Source: Selaginella tamariscina
Taxonomy: Eukaryota > Streptophyta > Lycopodiopsida > Selaginellales > Selaginellaceae
Length of the DNA stretch: 64,000 nucleotides
Reading direction: 5' to 3'
Assembly: GCA_003024785.1 (NCBI GenBank)
Contig: PUQB01000020.1
Location: forward strand, 1,593,422 to 1,657,421
Under the pieces are notes generated by a model, which saw only the letters and a list, made by a program, of their open reading frames with translations, was not told the origin of the DNA and did no database searches. How positions within the stretch are numbered: the first letter of the stretch is position 1; each line of letters opens with the position of its first letter. The position numbers were made by a program, and so were the translations under genes. Shown piece after piece: positions 31,200-43,758 of this stretch.

Positions 31200-32364
31200 C
31201 GAATGGATGCACTCAAACAGGCGCATTTTGAGTACGAGATGGAGTTCTTTATTATAAAGAAAAGAGACTCTATGTTCCAGAAGGGACATGGAGGGAGAGG
31301 CTGTTAAGAGAGCATCACGACGTTCCTTTGGCAGGACATGGTGGAAGGCATAAGACGTTGGCTTTGTTGAACAGGGATTCTATTGGCCGGGTATGATAGA
31401 TGATGTTGCCAAGTATGTCAAGACATGCCCCACATGTCAACAAGTAAAGAGCCGATCGCAAAAACGAGCTGGGAAGTTGCAGTGTATACCGATTCCAGAG
31501 CGGCCATTTCAAAGTGTTACTTTGGACTTTATCATGGGATTGCCAAAATCTTGTGGTTTTAATGCGCTCATGGTGGTAGTCGATCGTTTTCAAAGGTTGC
31601 TCATTTCATTCCAACTGTAGAGACAGTGAATGCAATTCAAGCAGCAAAGTTGTTCTTCCACGAAGTCATAAGAGTGCGCGGACTACCGGAAACATGATCT
31701 CAGATCGGGATCCTCGTTTACGGGAAGTTTTGGGGACATTGTTTAAGCAGTTTGGTACGATGCTCAAGTTCAGTACAGCTTACCATCCGCAAACTGATGG
31801 TCAACGGAGAGGGTGAACCGACAAGTCGAGGACTATCTCAGATGCTATGTTCAAGGTGATCAACTTGATTGGGCTGAACACTTAGATATGGCTGAGATAT
31901 GTTACAATAACTCGACACACACTGCAATCGGATGTAGCCCGATGGAAGTGTTAACTGGGAATAAGGGTGGTATTCCTCAGAGTATGGTGTTACCGAAAGA
32001 CGATAGCAATCGAGTTCCATCTGTAGCAGAGTTCACGGGACAATTGTATCGAACATGGGAAGCTGCTCGTCAAGCGATGGCTGCAGCACAGGAAAGGTAT
32101 CGTCAGCAGTACGATAAACATCGGCGGGATGTAGAGTATCAGGTTGGGGATATGGTATTGTTGAGTACCAAAAACCTGAAGGTTCCAACGACTCTTTCGA
32201 GGAAGTTTCTATCGCACTACATAGGTCCATACAAGGTGGTGAAGCAAGTAGGGAAAGTGGCTTATGAGTTAGATCTTCCTCCAGAGTTGGGAACAATACA
32301 CAATGTGTTTCATGTCAATTTACTCGAGCCATTCCACAAGGATGAGAAACATCCGCAGATATGA
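31200..32364 (+). CDS. Element A integrase (frameshifted)
   Basis: The zinc-binding HHCC domain shows REHHDV/HGG...KTCPTCQQVK at 31,308-31,445. The DDE core shows VTLDFIMGLPKS and MVVVDRF at 31,518-31,590, then ISDRDPR near 31,700. The open stretch 31,813-32,364 carries the C-terminal part, with AEICYNNSTHTAIGCSP and the GPYKVVKQVGKVAYELDLP (GPY/F) module, followed by HNVFHVNLLEPF. Shifts occur near 31,370, 31,595 and 31,735. Confidence 0.85.
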
Positions 32365-32384
32365 AACTTACGTCCGCCTGAGCT

Positions 32385-32585
32385 GGTGGCGATATGAAGG
32401 AGTTCGAAGTTGAGTCGATATTGGATGCAAAGGATATTAAACGCCGATGGACGCGAAAACGTAAACGAGAATATCTTGTAAGTGGAAGGGTTACCCGGCA
32501 TGCGAGTCGACATGGGAACCATTGGATAATCTACAGAACGCGATGGAGATAGTGAATGAGTTTGAGGCAAGGTCTCAAACTGTTA
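32385..32585 (+). CDS. Element A C-terminal chromodomain (frameshifted)
   Basis: After the integrase come blocks resembling a chromodomain: EVESILDAKDIK, REYLV, then YPACESTWEPLDNLQNAM, with a shift in between. Such domains place chromoviruses in particular chromatin. The element therefore looks like a chromovirus, although the conserved aromatic cage was not checked residue by residue. Confidence 0.7.
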
Positions 32586-32947
32586 GTAATGATGATAAGA
32601 ATAAAAAGTTATTTCTTATTAACCTAGGGGCCGCAACAACACTAACTAGAGGCCTCCAATATAAATTCTAGTTAATAAAGAAATTAACAGTGTTGTGTCG
32701 TCGGGTGACAGACTTTGCAGACGTGCAAAAGGTCTCCAAATGACTTCTTGTCGCAGGTGGTGCCTCCGGCAGCTGGTCGACTCAGTGAACGACGGTTCTG
32801 AAGTACTTGGCTTCGCGTAATGCAAGGGGGGTAATAAAACTTGTGAACTTTTGGCTGACTCCGCATAGAGTGATATGTTAGTTTTGGTTAATTTTTTTCT
32901 ATTATCTAGTCTTGGAGTTAGACGTCAACGAGGACGTTGACATTTTC
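32586..32947 (+). other. Element A 3' untranslated tail
   Basis: No open frame. It contains blocks conserved in B, D and F (ttatattggaggcctc in antisense form, and gtgcctccggcagctgg), so this is a family-specific non-coding tail between pol and the polypurine tract. Confidence 0.6.
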
Positions 32948-32961
32948 AAAGGCGGGGAGTG
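32948..32961 (+). other. Polypurine tract of element A
   Basis: AAAGGCGGGGAGTG immediately precedes the 3' LTR, as expected for the plus-strand primer. The equivalent in element D is at about 38,607-38,620. Confidence 0.85.
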
Positions 32962-33907
32962 TGTCATAGTTTTTACTATGACTCGACCCTTTACTTTGGG
33001 GTTTGACTGTTGTTACCTACCGAGTTGTGTGCGAACCCTAGTTGTAGTGAGAAACAGCCCCGCTTAGTGCACTTAGGTGTTTAGGGGTAGTCCGGCCGGC
33101 TGTCACTAGGTATTTGAGAAACTCTAGGCGAAGTAGTACTTACCCTCTAGAAACTCTCCCCCAGTTTGACGTTACAGTAGGTTTTCCGTTAAATATAGCT
33201 TGTCAAAAAGGGTTAGGGACACCCTAGGGTTGACCTAACCCACGCCCTAATACCCCCCCCTAGGGGTTAGGTTTAGGGTTAGGTTAGGACAACCATTTTC
33301 TCTAAGGGCTGGCATTTCCGTGCCAGCCCACTTACTCATTTAGGTAAACAGGGGGGGGGGGTCCGTCACATAAATAAGGTAGAGTATATGTAGTGAGGCT
33401 TCCTGGGTTCAAAAGAGAGCTCGTTAACCTCCTACCGGTGCAAGCTAAGCTTGTGTCGTCAAGGTGCAACCCTCTGTTGTGCCGCCCAAACTTCCACACG
33501 ACAGGGGTACAACCCACCCTAGGGTTAGACTATCCTTATCGTTGGCAGGATCTTGCCTTTGAGAAGGGCACGTCACTTCCAAGGAGTTAGCATTCCTTGG
33601 TCCGAAAACCTGCTCGCAAGCTCAAAGTATTGCCCGAGTTCACGTTCCGCAGAACTAGTGGTTGAGGCCTTGCTCCGGCCGCCTCAACCACGCCAAGCTA
33701 GGAACAACACCTATAACTCGGCTAGTCCGTGCATCCTGATTCACAAGGTGAGTCTCGTTCGTGGACTTAGTCAGTTAGGGTTTAGTTCCTAAGGTTGGGT
33801 TCCTAATACGGGTTACTTTACCAGATTCCGTGGGGTTTCCAGAGAGGGGATTCCAGGGTTGGCACCTGGCAAGCCGCCTTTGTGGCACCAGGTAAAAACT
33901 CTGACCA
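32962..33907 (+). repeat. 3' LTR of element A
   Basis: 946 bp, nearly identical to 26,625-27,590. Most differences are short indels in runs and a few substitutions, so the insertion is young. It is followed by the AGGAT target duplication at 33,908-33,912. Confidence 0.9.
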
Positions 33908-34400
33908 AGGATAATGAAGAACGCACATATCTTAGTGGTAGATGACTCTCCTCAGAAGGCTATGCTTAACCAAAACATTACTTGTATTCATTCAATCACT
34001 TTCGACCCATATTCTGATACTAATACCATGGATGAGCTAGTGAACTACTTGGATACGTGCTTCAGAAAGAAGAATCTTAAAAACTTTGTGAGCAATATCC
34101 ACTATATCAAACATTTCCTAATGCTTTTCTTTTTCATGATTTTGAATTTTATAAAATAAAGGAGAGCAACCGGGCGCTTTACAATATTATTCTTAAGGAA
34201 CGTCATTTTTTAAATGAGCCTTTATGCAGACCTATTGTCACATCTTATGTATTAACAAGGATGACAACTCCTAATTGCATTCGTAAGAGTGTTAGGTAAT
34301 GGCAACAACATCAAGATATTGACTAAAAATGATTCGATTAATCCAGAGAGTAATGATTTAGACAAAATAAGGAGATTTCTCTGTATGGTTAGGAAGGAAG
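33908..34400 (+). pseudogene. FCP1/HAD phosphatase-like pseudogene (copy 2, 3' part)
   Basis: Continues from 26,619 after element A. It carries ILVVDDSPQKAMLNQNI and SITFDPYSD, the equivalent of the C-terminal DD motif of FCP1-like phosphatases, then DELVNYLDTCFRKKNL and a broken C-terminal extension that matches 2,690-2,876. Confidence 0.6.
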
Positions 34401-34711
34401 TATTTATAAATAAATTAACATGTTAATAAGAAAATGATTCCATTTGTAATTATGTTTGATAGTATTTTTTAATTATTATAAACTATTTTTAGAACAAAGA
34501 ATAATATGAATATTTTAAGATATTTTAGGAATATTCCTTACTAAGTAAAGTTATTGAAGGATTAATTTATTAATTAATTAATATTTAAGGCTTAATTACA
34601 TATTAATAAATAATTAATTAATAATTAAAACTTCAGTATTAATTAGCAATTTATTTTATATTCCCATTTTCATGTATCATGCCCATTTTAGTTATAACGT
34701 ACATACATGTA

Positions 34712-37700
34712 GTTGAAATGAGGAGTTCCGAGGATAATCGAATCACGCTTGCAGTAGACAAAGAGGATATTAGAAAAACGACGCTCAAGATAGAAATGTT
34801 AACTAATAAAGATTGGAATCTCATGTTCCTTACTTTAACTCAGTTGTGTAAGGCAATTAGACATCGGGAATGTGTGTCTTGTAATGGTTTTAGATATTGA
34901 TGAACTCAAGATAGGAGATGGTCAAGAATCTATTCTCGATCCTATTTTGAAAGTCTTAAACATATTTAAGGACGTGTTACCAAAAGACTTACCACCCGAG
35001 CTACCTCCACATTGAGGTGTGGATCATAGAATAGAGATTCTGCCAAGTTCATTTCCACCGGCAAGTGCTCCATATCGGTTAAATGTTCAGGAGTTGATAG
35101 AATTGAAAAGACAGCTAATGTAATTGATTGGTCGAGGACATATTTGACCTAGTTGATTGTAGTATGGTGCATTGATCCTGTTTGTAATGAAAAGTAACAG
35201 TACGATGCGGATGTGTATGGATTATCGAGCGTTAAATGTGATAACCATAAAAAATAAGTATCCTCTTCCACAAGTGGATGACTTATTTGATAGATTATCA
35301 AAAACAAAGTATTTTTTAAGAATAGATTTGAAATTTAAGTACCATCAAATTGGGTAGCAAAGAATGACATTAAGAAGATTGCTTTTTGAACGTGTTATGA
35401 ATCATTCAAGTTTCTAGTCTTACCATTTGGGTTTAGGACCTTTTTGCACAATGATGGATGATGTGTTTAAAGACTATCTAAATGAGTTCGTAGTGGTGTA
35501 TATCGATAACATTTTGATCTTCAATTCGATAATTGAGGAACATGTAGAACACTTGAAAAGGTGTTTCAGAGATTAAGGGAGAACCAATTGTATGCTAAGG
35601 AAAGCAAGTGTGCATTTGGTCAAACCAAGATAGATTTTTTGGGACATTCAACCTCAGGTGGGAAGGTTGTTATGGATCCAAAGAAAATTTAAGGTATTAC
35701 CGAGTGATCGACTTTGAAAGACATGCATGAAGATAAATCATTTCTTGGTCTAATAAGCTATTATCAAATATTCATAAAAAGTTACTTGGAGATAGCAGCA
35801 CCATTGACAGATCTTATGAAGAACATTCCATGGCATTATACTCCAAAGTGCCAGCGAGAGTTTGTCAAACTCAAAGAAGCTATCTCTTCTGAGGCAGTTT
35901 TGTAGTTGCCAATTTTCAAAGATTCATTTGAGATAGAGTGTGAATTCGAGGGCTTACTCACAAAAAAGAGATGTATACTATTATTGCTTCCTTAAAGTAT
36001 TGGTGTCATTATCTTCCAAGTCATGGCATTGTGGTTTGGATAGATAGTGTAACTCTAAAGTACTTCAAAACATAGCCGAAGTTATCACCAAAGTATGTTA
36101 ATTGGCAACAAAAGTTAACTTGATTTCAGCTTGAAATTCAACATAAAGCTGGAAAAGACAATATGTGGTAATTAATACACTTAGTAGAAGGGGCATCTTT
36201 GTATTATGTTAATACCAATGTTAACTTTAGTGAATGAATTTGTGATGGCATATCCAAGACGAGTTTGCTAATGAACCTAGTAGCAAAGAGGAAATAAGTT
36301 CATCAATTATGAAGAGATGGTGATGTTCTAGCAGAAATAGAAAGTTGAATGGATGTACTCAAGCAGGCACATTTTGTAGTGCGGGATGGAGTTCTTTATT
36401 ATAAAGAGAAAAGACATTATGTTCCATAAGAGACACGGAGGCAAAGACTGTTAAGAGAACATCATGATGTTCCTTTGGCAGGACATGGTGAAAGGCATAA
36501 AACGTCGGCTCTATTGAAACATGGATTTTATTGGCTGGGAATGGTAAGCAATGTTGTTGAGTATGTTAATATATGTTCCACATGTTAACAATGAAGAATC
36601 AATCACAAAAACAAGCTGGAAAGTTATAATGTATACCAATTCCAGAACGGCCATTTCAAAGTGTTACTTTGGACTTTATCACGGGATTGCTAAAGTCTTG
36701 TGGTTTCAATGCTCTCATGGTGGTGGTTGATCAGTTTTCAAAGGTTGCTCATTTTATTCTAATTGTAGAGACAATGAATGCAAAGCAAGCAACAAAGCAT
36801 AAAAGTGCGTGGACTACCGGAAATGATGATCTTAAATCGAGATTCTCGGTTTACATGTAAATTTTGGAGAACATTGTTTAGACAATTTGGTACAATGCTG
36901 AAGTTTAATGCGGCTTACCATATGTAGACAGATGGTTAAATAGAGAGGATGAACTAAAGGGTTGAAGACTATTTTAGATGCTATGTTTAAGGTGATCAAC
37001 TTGATTGGGCTGAACACTTGGATATGGCTGAGATATGTTATAATAACTTGACACACACTACAATTGGGTGTAGCTCGATGAAGGTGTTAATTGGGAATAA
37101 GGGTGGTATTCCTCAGAGCATGGTGTTACTGAAAGATGATGTCAATTGAGTTCCCTCTGTAGCAGAGTTCACTAGAAAGTTGTATCATACATGGGAAGTT
37201 GCAGCACAAGACATGTATTGTCAGTTGTACAATAAGTATCAACAGGATGTAGAGTATTAAGTTGGAGATATGGTATTGTTGAGTACCAGAAACCTAAAGG
37301 TTCCAGTGACTTTTTCGAAGAAGTTTTTATCACACTACATAGGTCCATACAAGGTAATAAAGCAAGTAAGAAGGTGGCTTATGAGTTAGATCTTCCTCTT
37401 GAGTTGGGAGCAATGCACAATGTGTTTCATGTCAATTTGCTCGAACCATTTCACAAAAATGAGAAACATCTAGAAAGATATTAAAACTTACGTTCGCTTC
37501 ATGAGCTGATCGGCGATGTGAAAGAGTTCGAAGTTGAGTCAATTTTGGATAAAGGATATTAAACACCGAGGGTCACGGAGACGTAAACGTGAATATCTTG
37601 TTAAATGGAAAGGTTATCCGACATGTGAATCGACATGGGAACCATTGAAGAATCTACAAAACGCGATGGAGTTAGTTAATGAGTTTGAAGCAAGGTCTCA

Positions 37701-38620
37701 AGTTGTTTGTTAAAAAAATTGTTAAAGGTACAATGTTAGGAGCATAAGACATCCTACTATTGAGAGAATAAGGGTAGGAAGGTCCATAGGTAGCGTGAAT
37801 GGAAGGCTAGGAAGGAAAGAAATTCTTATCAAGAGGAACATGATAAAGGAAAAGGAAAAGAATATCTTGGAAGGGAAAGGTTGACATGGCGAGAGGTAGA
37901 GTATGTTATGGTAGTTAGGGCAAGGAAAAAGAGGTCTCCATGCTTATTCTCTTGTACTCATGTTTAGAAAAAGAAAAGAAGGTGCATATTATGAGATCTC
38001 TTGTGTAGAATCTATATATACTTTCAACGAATATGTCTAACAAAGTAATAATCAAAAACTGTTCTGCCCTTGACTTCAAAAACCAGTCATAGTGGCTTAA
38101 ACAAGAGGTAATTTGATTAATGTATATTGAGAGTGATGAAAAGAAATGTGTATAGCCTTTTCTGACTGTGCTTGAGAAGGTATTGGTTAAATAGGAAAAG
38201 GTGAGTTTTCTTGTTTAATAAAAATAAAGTGGACTTTATTTCTTATTAACTTAGGGGCCGATAGACAATATTAACTAAAGGCTTTCGATATAAATTTTAG
38301 TTAACATAAAAAATTTAACTAATTTATTGTTTATGTCGGGTGACAAACTTTGCAAACGTGCAAAAGTTTCTAGGTGACTTAATGTCACAGGTGGTGCCTC
38401 TGGCAACTGGTTATACTCATTGAATGACAGTTATGAAGTACTTGGCTTCACATAAAGCAAGGGAGGAATAAAACTTAGGAACTTTTTATTGATTCTACAT
38501 AGAGTGATTAGCGTTAGTTTTCCATTATTTTTTCTAACCTAGTCTAGTCTTGGAGTTGGATTTAGTAGGGCGATGGGGCCCGTTCAATGAGGACATTAAC
38601 ATTTTTAAAAGCGGGGAGTG
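34712..38620 (+). mobile_element. Old gypsy element E/D, 3' half (RT to chromodomain remnants)
   Basis: Collinear with 29,474-32,961 of element A but heavily diverged and full of stops. Recognisable blocks: [22 protein letters not shown] (35,210-35,270), a YIDN remnant of the YIDD box (about 35,500), SFLGLISYY (35,740), VTLDFITGLLKSCGFNALMVVVDQFS (36,665-36,740), an integrase tail (37,010-37,460) and a chromodomain remnant (37,540-37,700). The polypurine tract is near 38,607-38,620. The first base of homology (34,712) matches where the 5' half stops at 21,262, supporting one split element. Confidence 0.75.
37734..38042. repeat. Candidate solo LTR inside element D
   Basis: A roughly 500-bp stretch (about 37,713-38,215) is absent from elements A and B. 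Within it, 37,734-38,042 begins TGTTAG and ends CTAACA, an inverted terminal match typical of LTRs, with a TATA-like tctatatata near 38,011-38,020. No clear 5-bp target duplication is seen, so the call is weak. Confidence 0.3.
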
Positions 38621-38674
38621 TGTTATAGTTTTACTATGACTCAATCTTTTACTTTGAAGGTTGAATGTTGTTAT
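38621..38674 (+). repeat. 3' LTR of element E/D, first part (continues at 50,665)
   Basis: TGTTATAGTTTTACTATGAC starts the 3' LTR, which is cut by element C at the target site GTTAT (38,670-38,674, duplicated at 50,660-50,664). The LTR continues at 50,665-51,503. Confidence 0.85.
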
Positions 38675-39208
38675 TGTTAACATATGTGTGCAGAAAACAC
38701 TGTTCACAATGCAGGAAAAGCTTTGCAAGTTAAAGTGTAGGGATTTCGTCTAATAGAGAGCTCTATATATGTACTTATCTCGTCTCTAAGGTCAAGGATA
38801 GGATTTTGCTTTGGCCATTGCCATGTATAAGCATTCACAATACACCATAAATATGCACTTGCATTACTATATGAATACAAAGAGATAGCAAGTGTGGAGA
38901 CTTACTTCTCTCCCAAAGATACTCTCTCTCTCATGCATTGCTCTCCATAGCCTTCCATAGTCTTCATAGTCTCTCTCCCCCTTCTTGCCCTAGCTTGCCC
39001 TAACCGAATCCTGTCCTCCTCCAACCGTCATAACTATCTGCTTCCTGCAACCGTAGGATCCTTCCTACCCTGTAAGATTTTTCCTATTGTTGTAGGATTT
39101 TCCTGTACACAGGATATTTTCTACTACTACTTTTCTACAAGTTATTCCTCCATTGTAGGAAAGTCCTATGTATGCAGTTCCTACATGCTATATTTTTGGC
39201 CTTTAACA
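38675..39208 (-). repeat. 3' LTR of element C
   Basis: 534 bp, close match to 50,115-50,659 with a small deletion near its left end. It is rich in short ctctc and cttcc motifs. Confidence 0.88.
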
Positions 39209-39419
39209 CTATTCCCCACCTTGAATCCTTGCAATGTCCTCATTGCACCTATCCTATGCCTTCCTTATGATGTTGATTTTCATGGTACTCTAGATTTTCC
39301 TCTTTATGCTTTTGAAAGTTATTCCTCTCTTCCTTTAGTTCTTAGTTGGAAGTTGATACCTTGAGTTGTAGCACTTGATTTTCTTCATGATGTTCCTTAT
39401 GTTCACTATTTGCTTTCTT

Positions 39420-39535
39420 TTTCCTATTCCTGAATAGTTTTTCCTTCCTATTCCTGAATAATTTGTCCTTCTTGTTCTTGAATAGTTTTTCCTTCATGTT
39501 CCTGAATAGTTTGTCCTTTCTGTTTCCTTAGGCTC
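39420..39535. repeat. Minisatellite, about 30 bp, at the RT deletion edge of element C
   Basis: About four imperfect units of the form ttcctattcctgaatagtttttcc lie just where the reverse transcriptase reading frame of element C loses homology. The repeat may mark or have mediated the internal deletion. Confidence 0.75.
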
Positions 39536-40843
39536 ATCCTCTATAAACAGAATAGGAAAAACATCCTTCTTTGTGGTATCATTTAACTTCTTATAGTTTA
39601 CACATACTCTTAACTTTTCATTCTTTTTAGGAATAATCACAAGTGGTGATAACCATTGTGCACCCTGTATAGGATAAATAAAACCTACACTTAACAGCTT
39701 ATCTATCTCCTCCTTCACAAGCTGTGCATAATTAGGATTCATCCTATTGCTCTCTGTTTCACAGGCTCACTTCCTGGTAATAATTGTCTAGTATGTGTAC
39801 ATAATTCAGGAGGTATGCCTTTAAGATCTTTATAGGTCCAGGCAAAAACATCCTGATATTTTTGAAGCAAATTCAATCCTTTTTCCTGGAATTCTTTATC
39901 TAATTCCTAAGCAATGAATAGGTTTTTAGGTTCATTTTCTGTACCTATATTCACTTGCTGCAAAGGATCTGTAGTATACACATATGTATACTCTGCAGGC
40001 TGTTCCTGTAAATCAATCTCATATGGGATTGCCTTATAGAACTTTTCCTGCAATCCGGGCCTATCTTCTTCCTTCTGCTGAACAGTTTTCTTTCCTTTCA
40101 GCACTACGTTTAAGTTTATATCCGTCAGGACTTTTAAGTCAGGATATGCTTTCAGGATTTCTACTTCTTCCTGATCGTCTAAACCATTAAACCAGTCATA
40201 ACCTTCTAAAATAAGAGGTCTGTTTTCCTTTTTAACACCTTTTAGTATGATTGTATATCACCGGTTTTCCTTCTCCTTCTCCCAACGTCATCTTTCATGT
40301 TCCCCAATCCTGTATAACTTTGGCAGTTTTCAACCAAGGCCTACCTAATAACATAGTATATCAGTGTCTTTTCCTTCCATTTGGAGGACAATAAGGGATA
40401 CCTTAATTTAAGACCCTTTATAGATATAGTCACTCCTCTCACTATACCTATAGGCTTGACACTTCTCTGGTCTGCCATTTTTAAATTAAAGGAGTAGGCT
40501 CAATGGGTCCTAAACCCATTTTCTTACAAGCATGTTCCTCAATAAAATTAACTCCTGAGCCTCCATCTATAAGGACTTCTTTTATCTTGTTTTTACCAAT
40601 ATATACAGTAATGCTAGGCACATACCCATCATAATCACCTTCTTTTTCATAATGTTTTTCTACTCGGTGAATTTCATTTCCTGTATATGCAGGTAAGGAT
40701 TTTGGAACAATGTTCAACATTTCTAAGATTTGATTTTTAATATATGGGGCAATATGTATTAATTGTCCCAACGTAATTGTAATTTCTTGGCTCAATGCAC
40801 TTTGAGCCATTGATTCTGCCACGTCATCCTGAATCCGTTTCAC
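39494..40843 (-). CDS. Element C protease and truncated reverse transcriptase
   Basis: On the minus strand, 40,843-40,481 encodes an aspartic protease domain with the motif VLIDGGSGVNFIEE in place of the usual D-S/T-G, a variant known from some plant gypsy lineages. A linker (40,104-39,907) precedes 39,742-39,494. That block carries the start of RT: EEIDKLLSVGFIYPIQ, WLSPLVIIPKKN and LRVCVNYKKLNDTTKKDVFP. RT ends there, before the catalytic YxDD box. Frames are separated by stops, so this copy is defective. Confidence 0.8.
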
Positions 40844-41017
40844 AAGAATACTCTGTTTTCTAGGGTTACTCTGTTTTACATGAATATTCTTTTTCTCTTG
40901 AATATTCTTCCCTAAAATAGAATCAGTTATTTTAGATCTTTAGGCATATCCATCTGTTGTGTATCATCATCTGAGATATACTCAGGGGATTTTCATTTTT
41001 GGAGACGAGTGTCCATC

Positions 41018-42010
41018 TGTCAGAGTTTTTTACCTGGTGCCATAAAGGCGGCTTGCTAGGTGCCAACCCTGGAATCCCCTCTCTGGAAACCCCACGGAAT
41101 CTGGTAAAATAACCCGTATTAGGAACCCAAGCCTTAGGAACTCAACCCCTAACTGACTAAGCCGCGAACGAGACTCACCTTGTGGATCAGGATACACGGA
41201 CTAGCCGAGCTTTAGGTGTCGTTCCTAGCTTGGCGTGGTTGAGGCGGCCGGAGCAAGGCCTCAACACTAGTTCTGCGGAACGTGAACTCGGGCAATGTCT
41301 TTGAGCTTCCGGGCAGGTTTTCGAACCAAGGAATCTGACTAACTCTTTGGAAGTGACCGTGCCCCTATCTCAAAGGCAAGATCCTGCCAATGATAAGGAT
41401 AGTCTAACCCTAGGGTGGGTTGTACCCCTATCGTGTGGAAGTTTGGGCGGCACAACGGAGGGTTGCACCTTGACGACACAAGCTTAGCTTGCACCGGTAG
41501 GAGGTTAACGAGCTCTCTTTTGAACCCAAGAAGCCTCACTACATATACTCTACCTTATTTATGTGACGGACCCCCCCCCCCCCTGTTTACCTAATTGAGT
41601 AAGTGGGCTGGCACGAAAATGCCAGCCCTTAGAGAAAATGGTTGTCCTAACCTAACCCTAAACCTAACCCCTAGGGGGGGTAATTAGGGCGTGGGGTTAG
41701 GGCAACCCTAGGGTTAGGTCAACCCTTGGGGTGTCCCTAACCCTTTTGACAAGCTATACTTTATGGAAAAACCCTAACCTGGAACGTCAAAATGCGGGCA
41801 AAACGGGGGAGAGTTTTCTAGACGGTAAGTTCTAGCTTCACCTAGAGTTTCCTGCAAATACCTAATGACACCCGGCCGGACCATCACCAGATACCCAAGT
41901 GCACTAAGTGGGCCTGTTTCCTACTACATCTAGGGTTCGTCACACAACTCGGTAGGTAACAAACAGTCAAACCCCAAGTAAAGGGTTGAGTCATAGTAAA
42001 AACTATGACA
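41018..42010 (-). repeat. 3' LTR of element B
   Basis: 993 bp, nearly identical to 47,215-48,205. It is followed on the plus strand by cactccccgcctttg, the complement of the polypurine tract. It holds a C run at 41,570-41,583, the complement of the G tract next to the TATA-like motif. Confidence 0.9.
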
Positions 42011-42399
42011 CACTCCCCGCCTTTGAAAATGTCAACGTCCTCGTTGACATCTAACTCCAAGACTAGATAATGTTAGAGAAAACTAACATATCACTCTTGC
42101 GGAGTCAGCCAAAAGTTCACAAGTTTTATTACCCCCCTTGCATTACGCGAAGCCAAGTACTTCAGAACCGTCGTTCACCGAGTCGTAGACCCAGCTGCCG
42201 GAGGCACCACCTGCGACATGAAGTCACCTGGAGACCTTTTGCACGTCTGCAAAGTCTGTCACCCGACGCACACAACACAGTGGTTAATTTCTTTACGTAA
42301 CTAGAATTTATATTGGAGGCCTCTAGTTAGTGTTGTTGCCGGCCCCTTGGTTAATAAGAAATAAAGGTTCACTTTATTTCTGATCATCATTACCAACAG

Positions 42400-42620
42400 T
42401 TTGAGACCTCGCCTCAAACTCATTCACTACTCCATCGCGTTCTGCAGATTCTCCAATGGTTCCCATGTCGACTCGCATGCCGGGTAACCTTTCCACTTAA
42501 CAAGATATTCACGTTTACGTTTTCGTCGTCCATGAATGTTCCTCCCCTTTAATATCGCCTCAACTTCGAATTCTTTTCCTCACCAACTAATTCTGGCGGC
42601 GGACGTAAACTACATATCTA
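42400..42620 (-). CDS. Element B chromodomain (frameshifted)
   Basis: Antisense equivalents of the element A chromodomain are seen: the complement of cgacatgggaaccattgga near 42,460 and the complement of cgtgaatatcttgtt near 42,505. A shift separates them from the integrase. Confidence 0.65.
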
Positions 42621-42639
42621 TCCGGATGTTTCTCATCCT

Positions 42640-43758
42640 TGTGGAATGGCTCGAGTAAACTGACATGAAACACATTGTGTATTCCTTCCAACTCTGGAGG
42701 AAGATCTAACCCATAAGCCACTTTCCCTACTTGCTTCACCACCTTGTATGGACCTATGTAGTGCGATAGAAACTTCCTCGAAAGAGTCGTTGGAACCTCA
42801 GGTTTTTGGTACTCAACAATACCATATCCCCAACCTGATACTCTACATCCCGTCGATGTTTATCGTACTGCTGACGATACCTTTCCTGTGCTGCAGCCAT
42901 CGCTTGACGAGCAGCTTCCCATGTTCGATACAATTGTCCCGTGAACTCTGCTACAGATGGAACTCGATTGCTATCGTCTTTCGGTAACACCATACTCTGA
43001 GGAATACCACCCTTATTCCCAGTTAACACTTCCATCGGGCTACATCCGATTGCAGTGTGTGTCGAGTTATTGTAACATATCTCAGCCATATCCAAGTGTT
43101 CAGCCCAATCAAGTTGATCACCTTGAACATAGCATCTGAGATAGTCCTCGACTTGTCGGTTTACCCTCTCCGTTTGTGGATGATAAGCCGTACTAAACCT
43201 CAGCATCGTCCAAATTGCTTGAACAACGTTCCCCAAAACTTCCCGTAAACGAGGATCCCGATCTGAGATCATGTTTCCGGTAGCCTCGCACTCTTATGAC
43301 TTCGTGGAAGAACAACTTCGCTGCTTGTTGCATTCACTGTCTCTACAGTTGGAATGAAATGAGCAACCTTTGAAAACGATCGACTACCACCATGAGCGCA
43401 TTAAAACCACAAGATTTTGGCAATCCCATGATAAAGTCCAAAGTAACACTTTGAAATGGCCGCTCTGGAATCGGTATACATGCAACTTCCCAGCTCGTTT
43501 TTGCGAACGGCTCTTTACTTGTTGACATGTGGGGCATGTCTTGACATACTTGGCAACATCATCTATCATACCCGGCCAATAGAATCCCTGTTTCAACAAA
43601 GCCAACGTCTTATGCCTTCCACCATGTCCTGCCAAAGGAACGTCGTGATGCTCTCTTAACAGCCTCTCCCTCCATGTCCCTTCTGGAACATAGAGTCTCT
43701 TTTCTTTATAATAAAGAACTCCATCTCGTACCAAAATGGCCTGTTTGAGTGCATCCAT
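42640..43758 (-). CDS. Element B integrase (frameshifted)
   Basis: The HHCC domain is at 43,670-43,505 (LREHHDVPLAGHGG, KTCPTCQQVKSRSQ). The core follows (VTLDFIMGLPKSCGFNALMVVVDRF), then MISDRDPRLREVLGNV at 43,272 and AEICYNNSTHTAIGC near 43,070, with the GPY/F tail towards 42,720. Frames change near 43,480, 43,390, 43,280 and 42,800. Confidence 0.85.

Larger units (their letters stand above)
26625..33907 (+). mobile_element. Element A: young Ty3/gypsy chromovirus-like LTR retrotransposon
   Basis: A complete 7,283-bp structure. It has a 5-bp target duplication AGGAT (26,620-26,624 and 33,908-33,912), matching LTRs with TGTCA at the start, a tRNA-iMet-type primer site and a polypurine tract. 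Domains run in Ty3/gypsy order (gag, protease, RT, RNase H, integrase, chromodomain). Copy 1 preserves the empty site at 2,380-2,384. Element B is a close relative in the opposite orientation. The reading frame is broken by many single-base indels although the LTRs are nearly identical, which fits either young decay or assembly error. Confidence 0.93.

Noticed and set aside
34712-38620. Element D as an independent 5'-truncated retrotransposon
   Set aside because: LTR elements rarely show 5' truncation, and its start coincides with the break of element E; a split element explains both.
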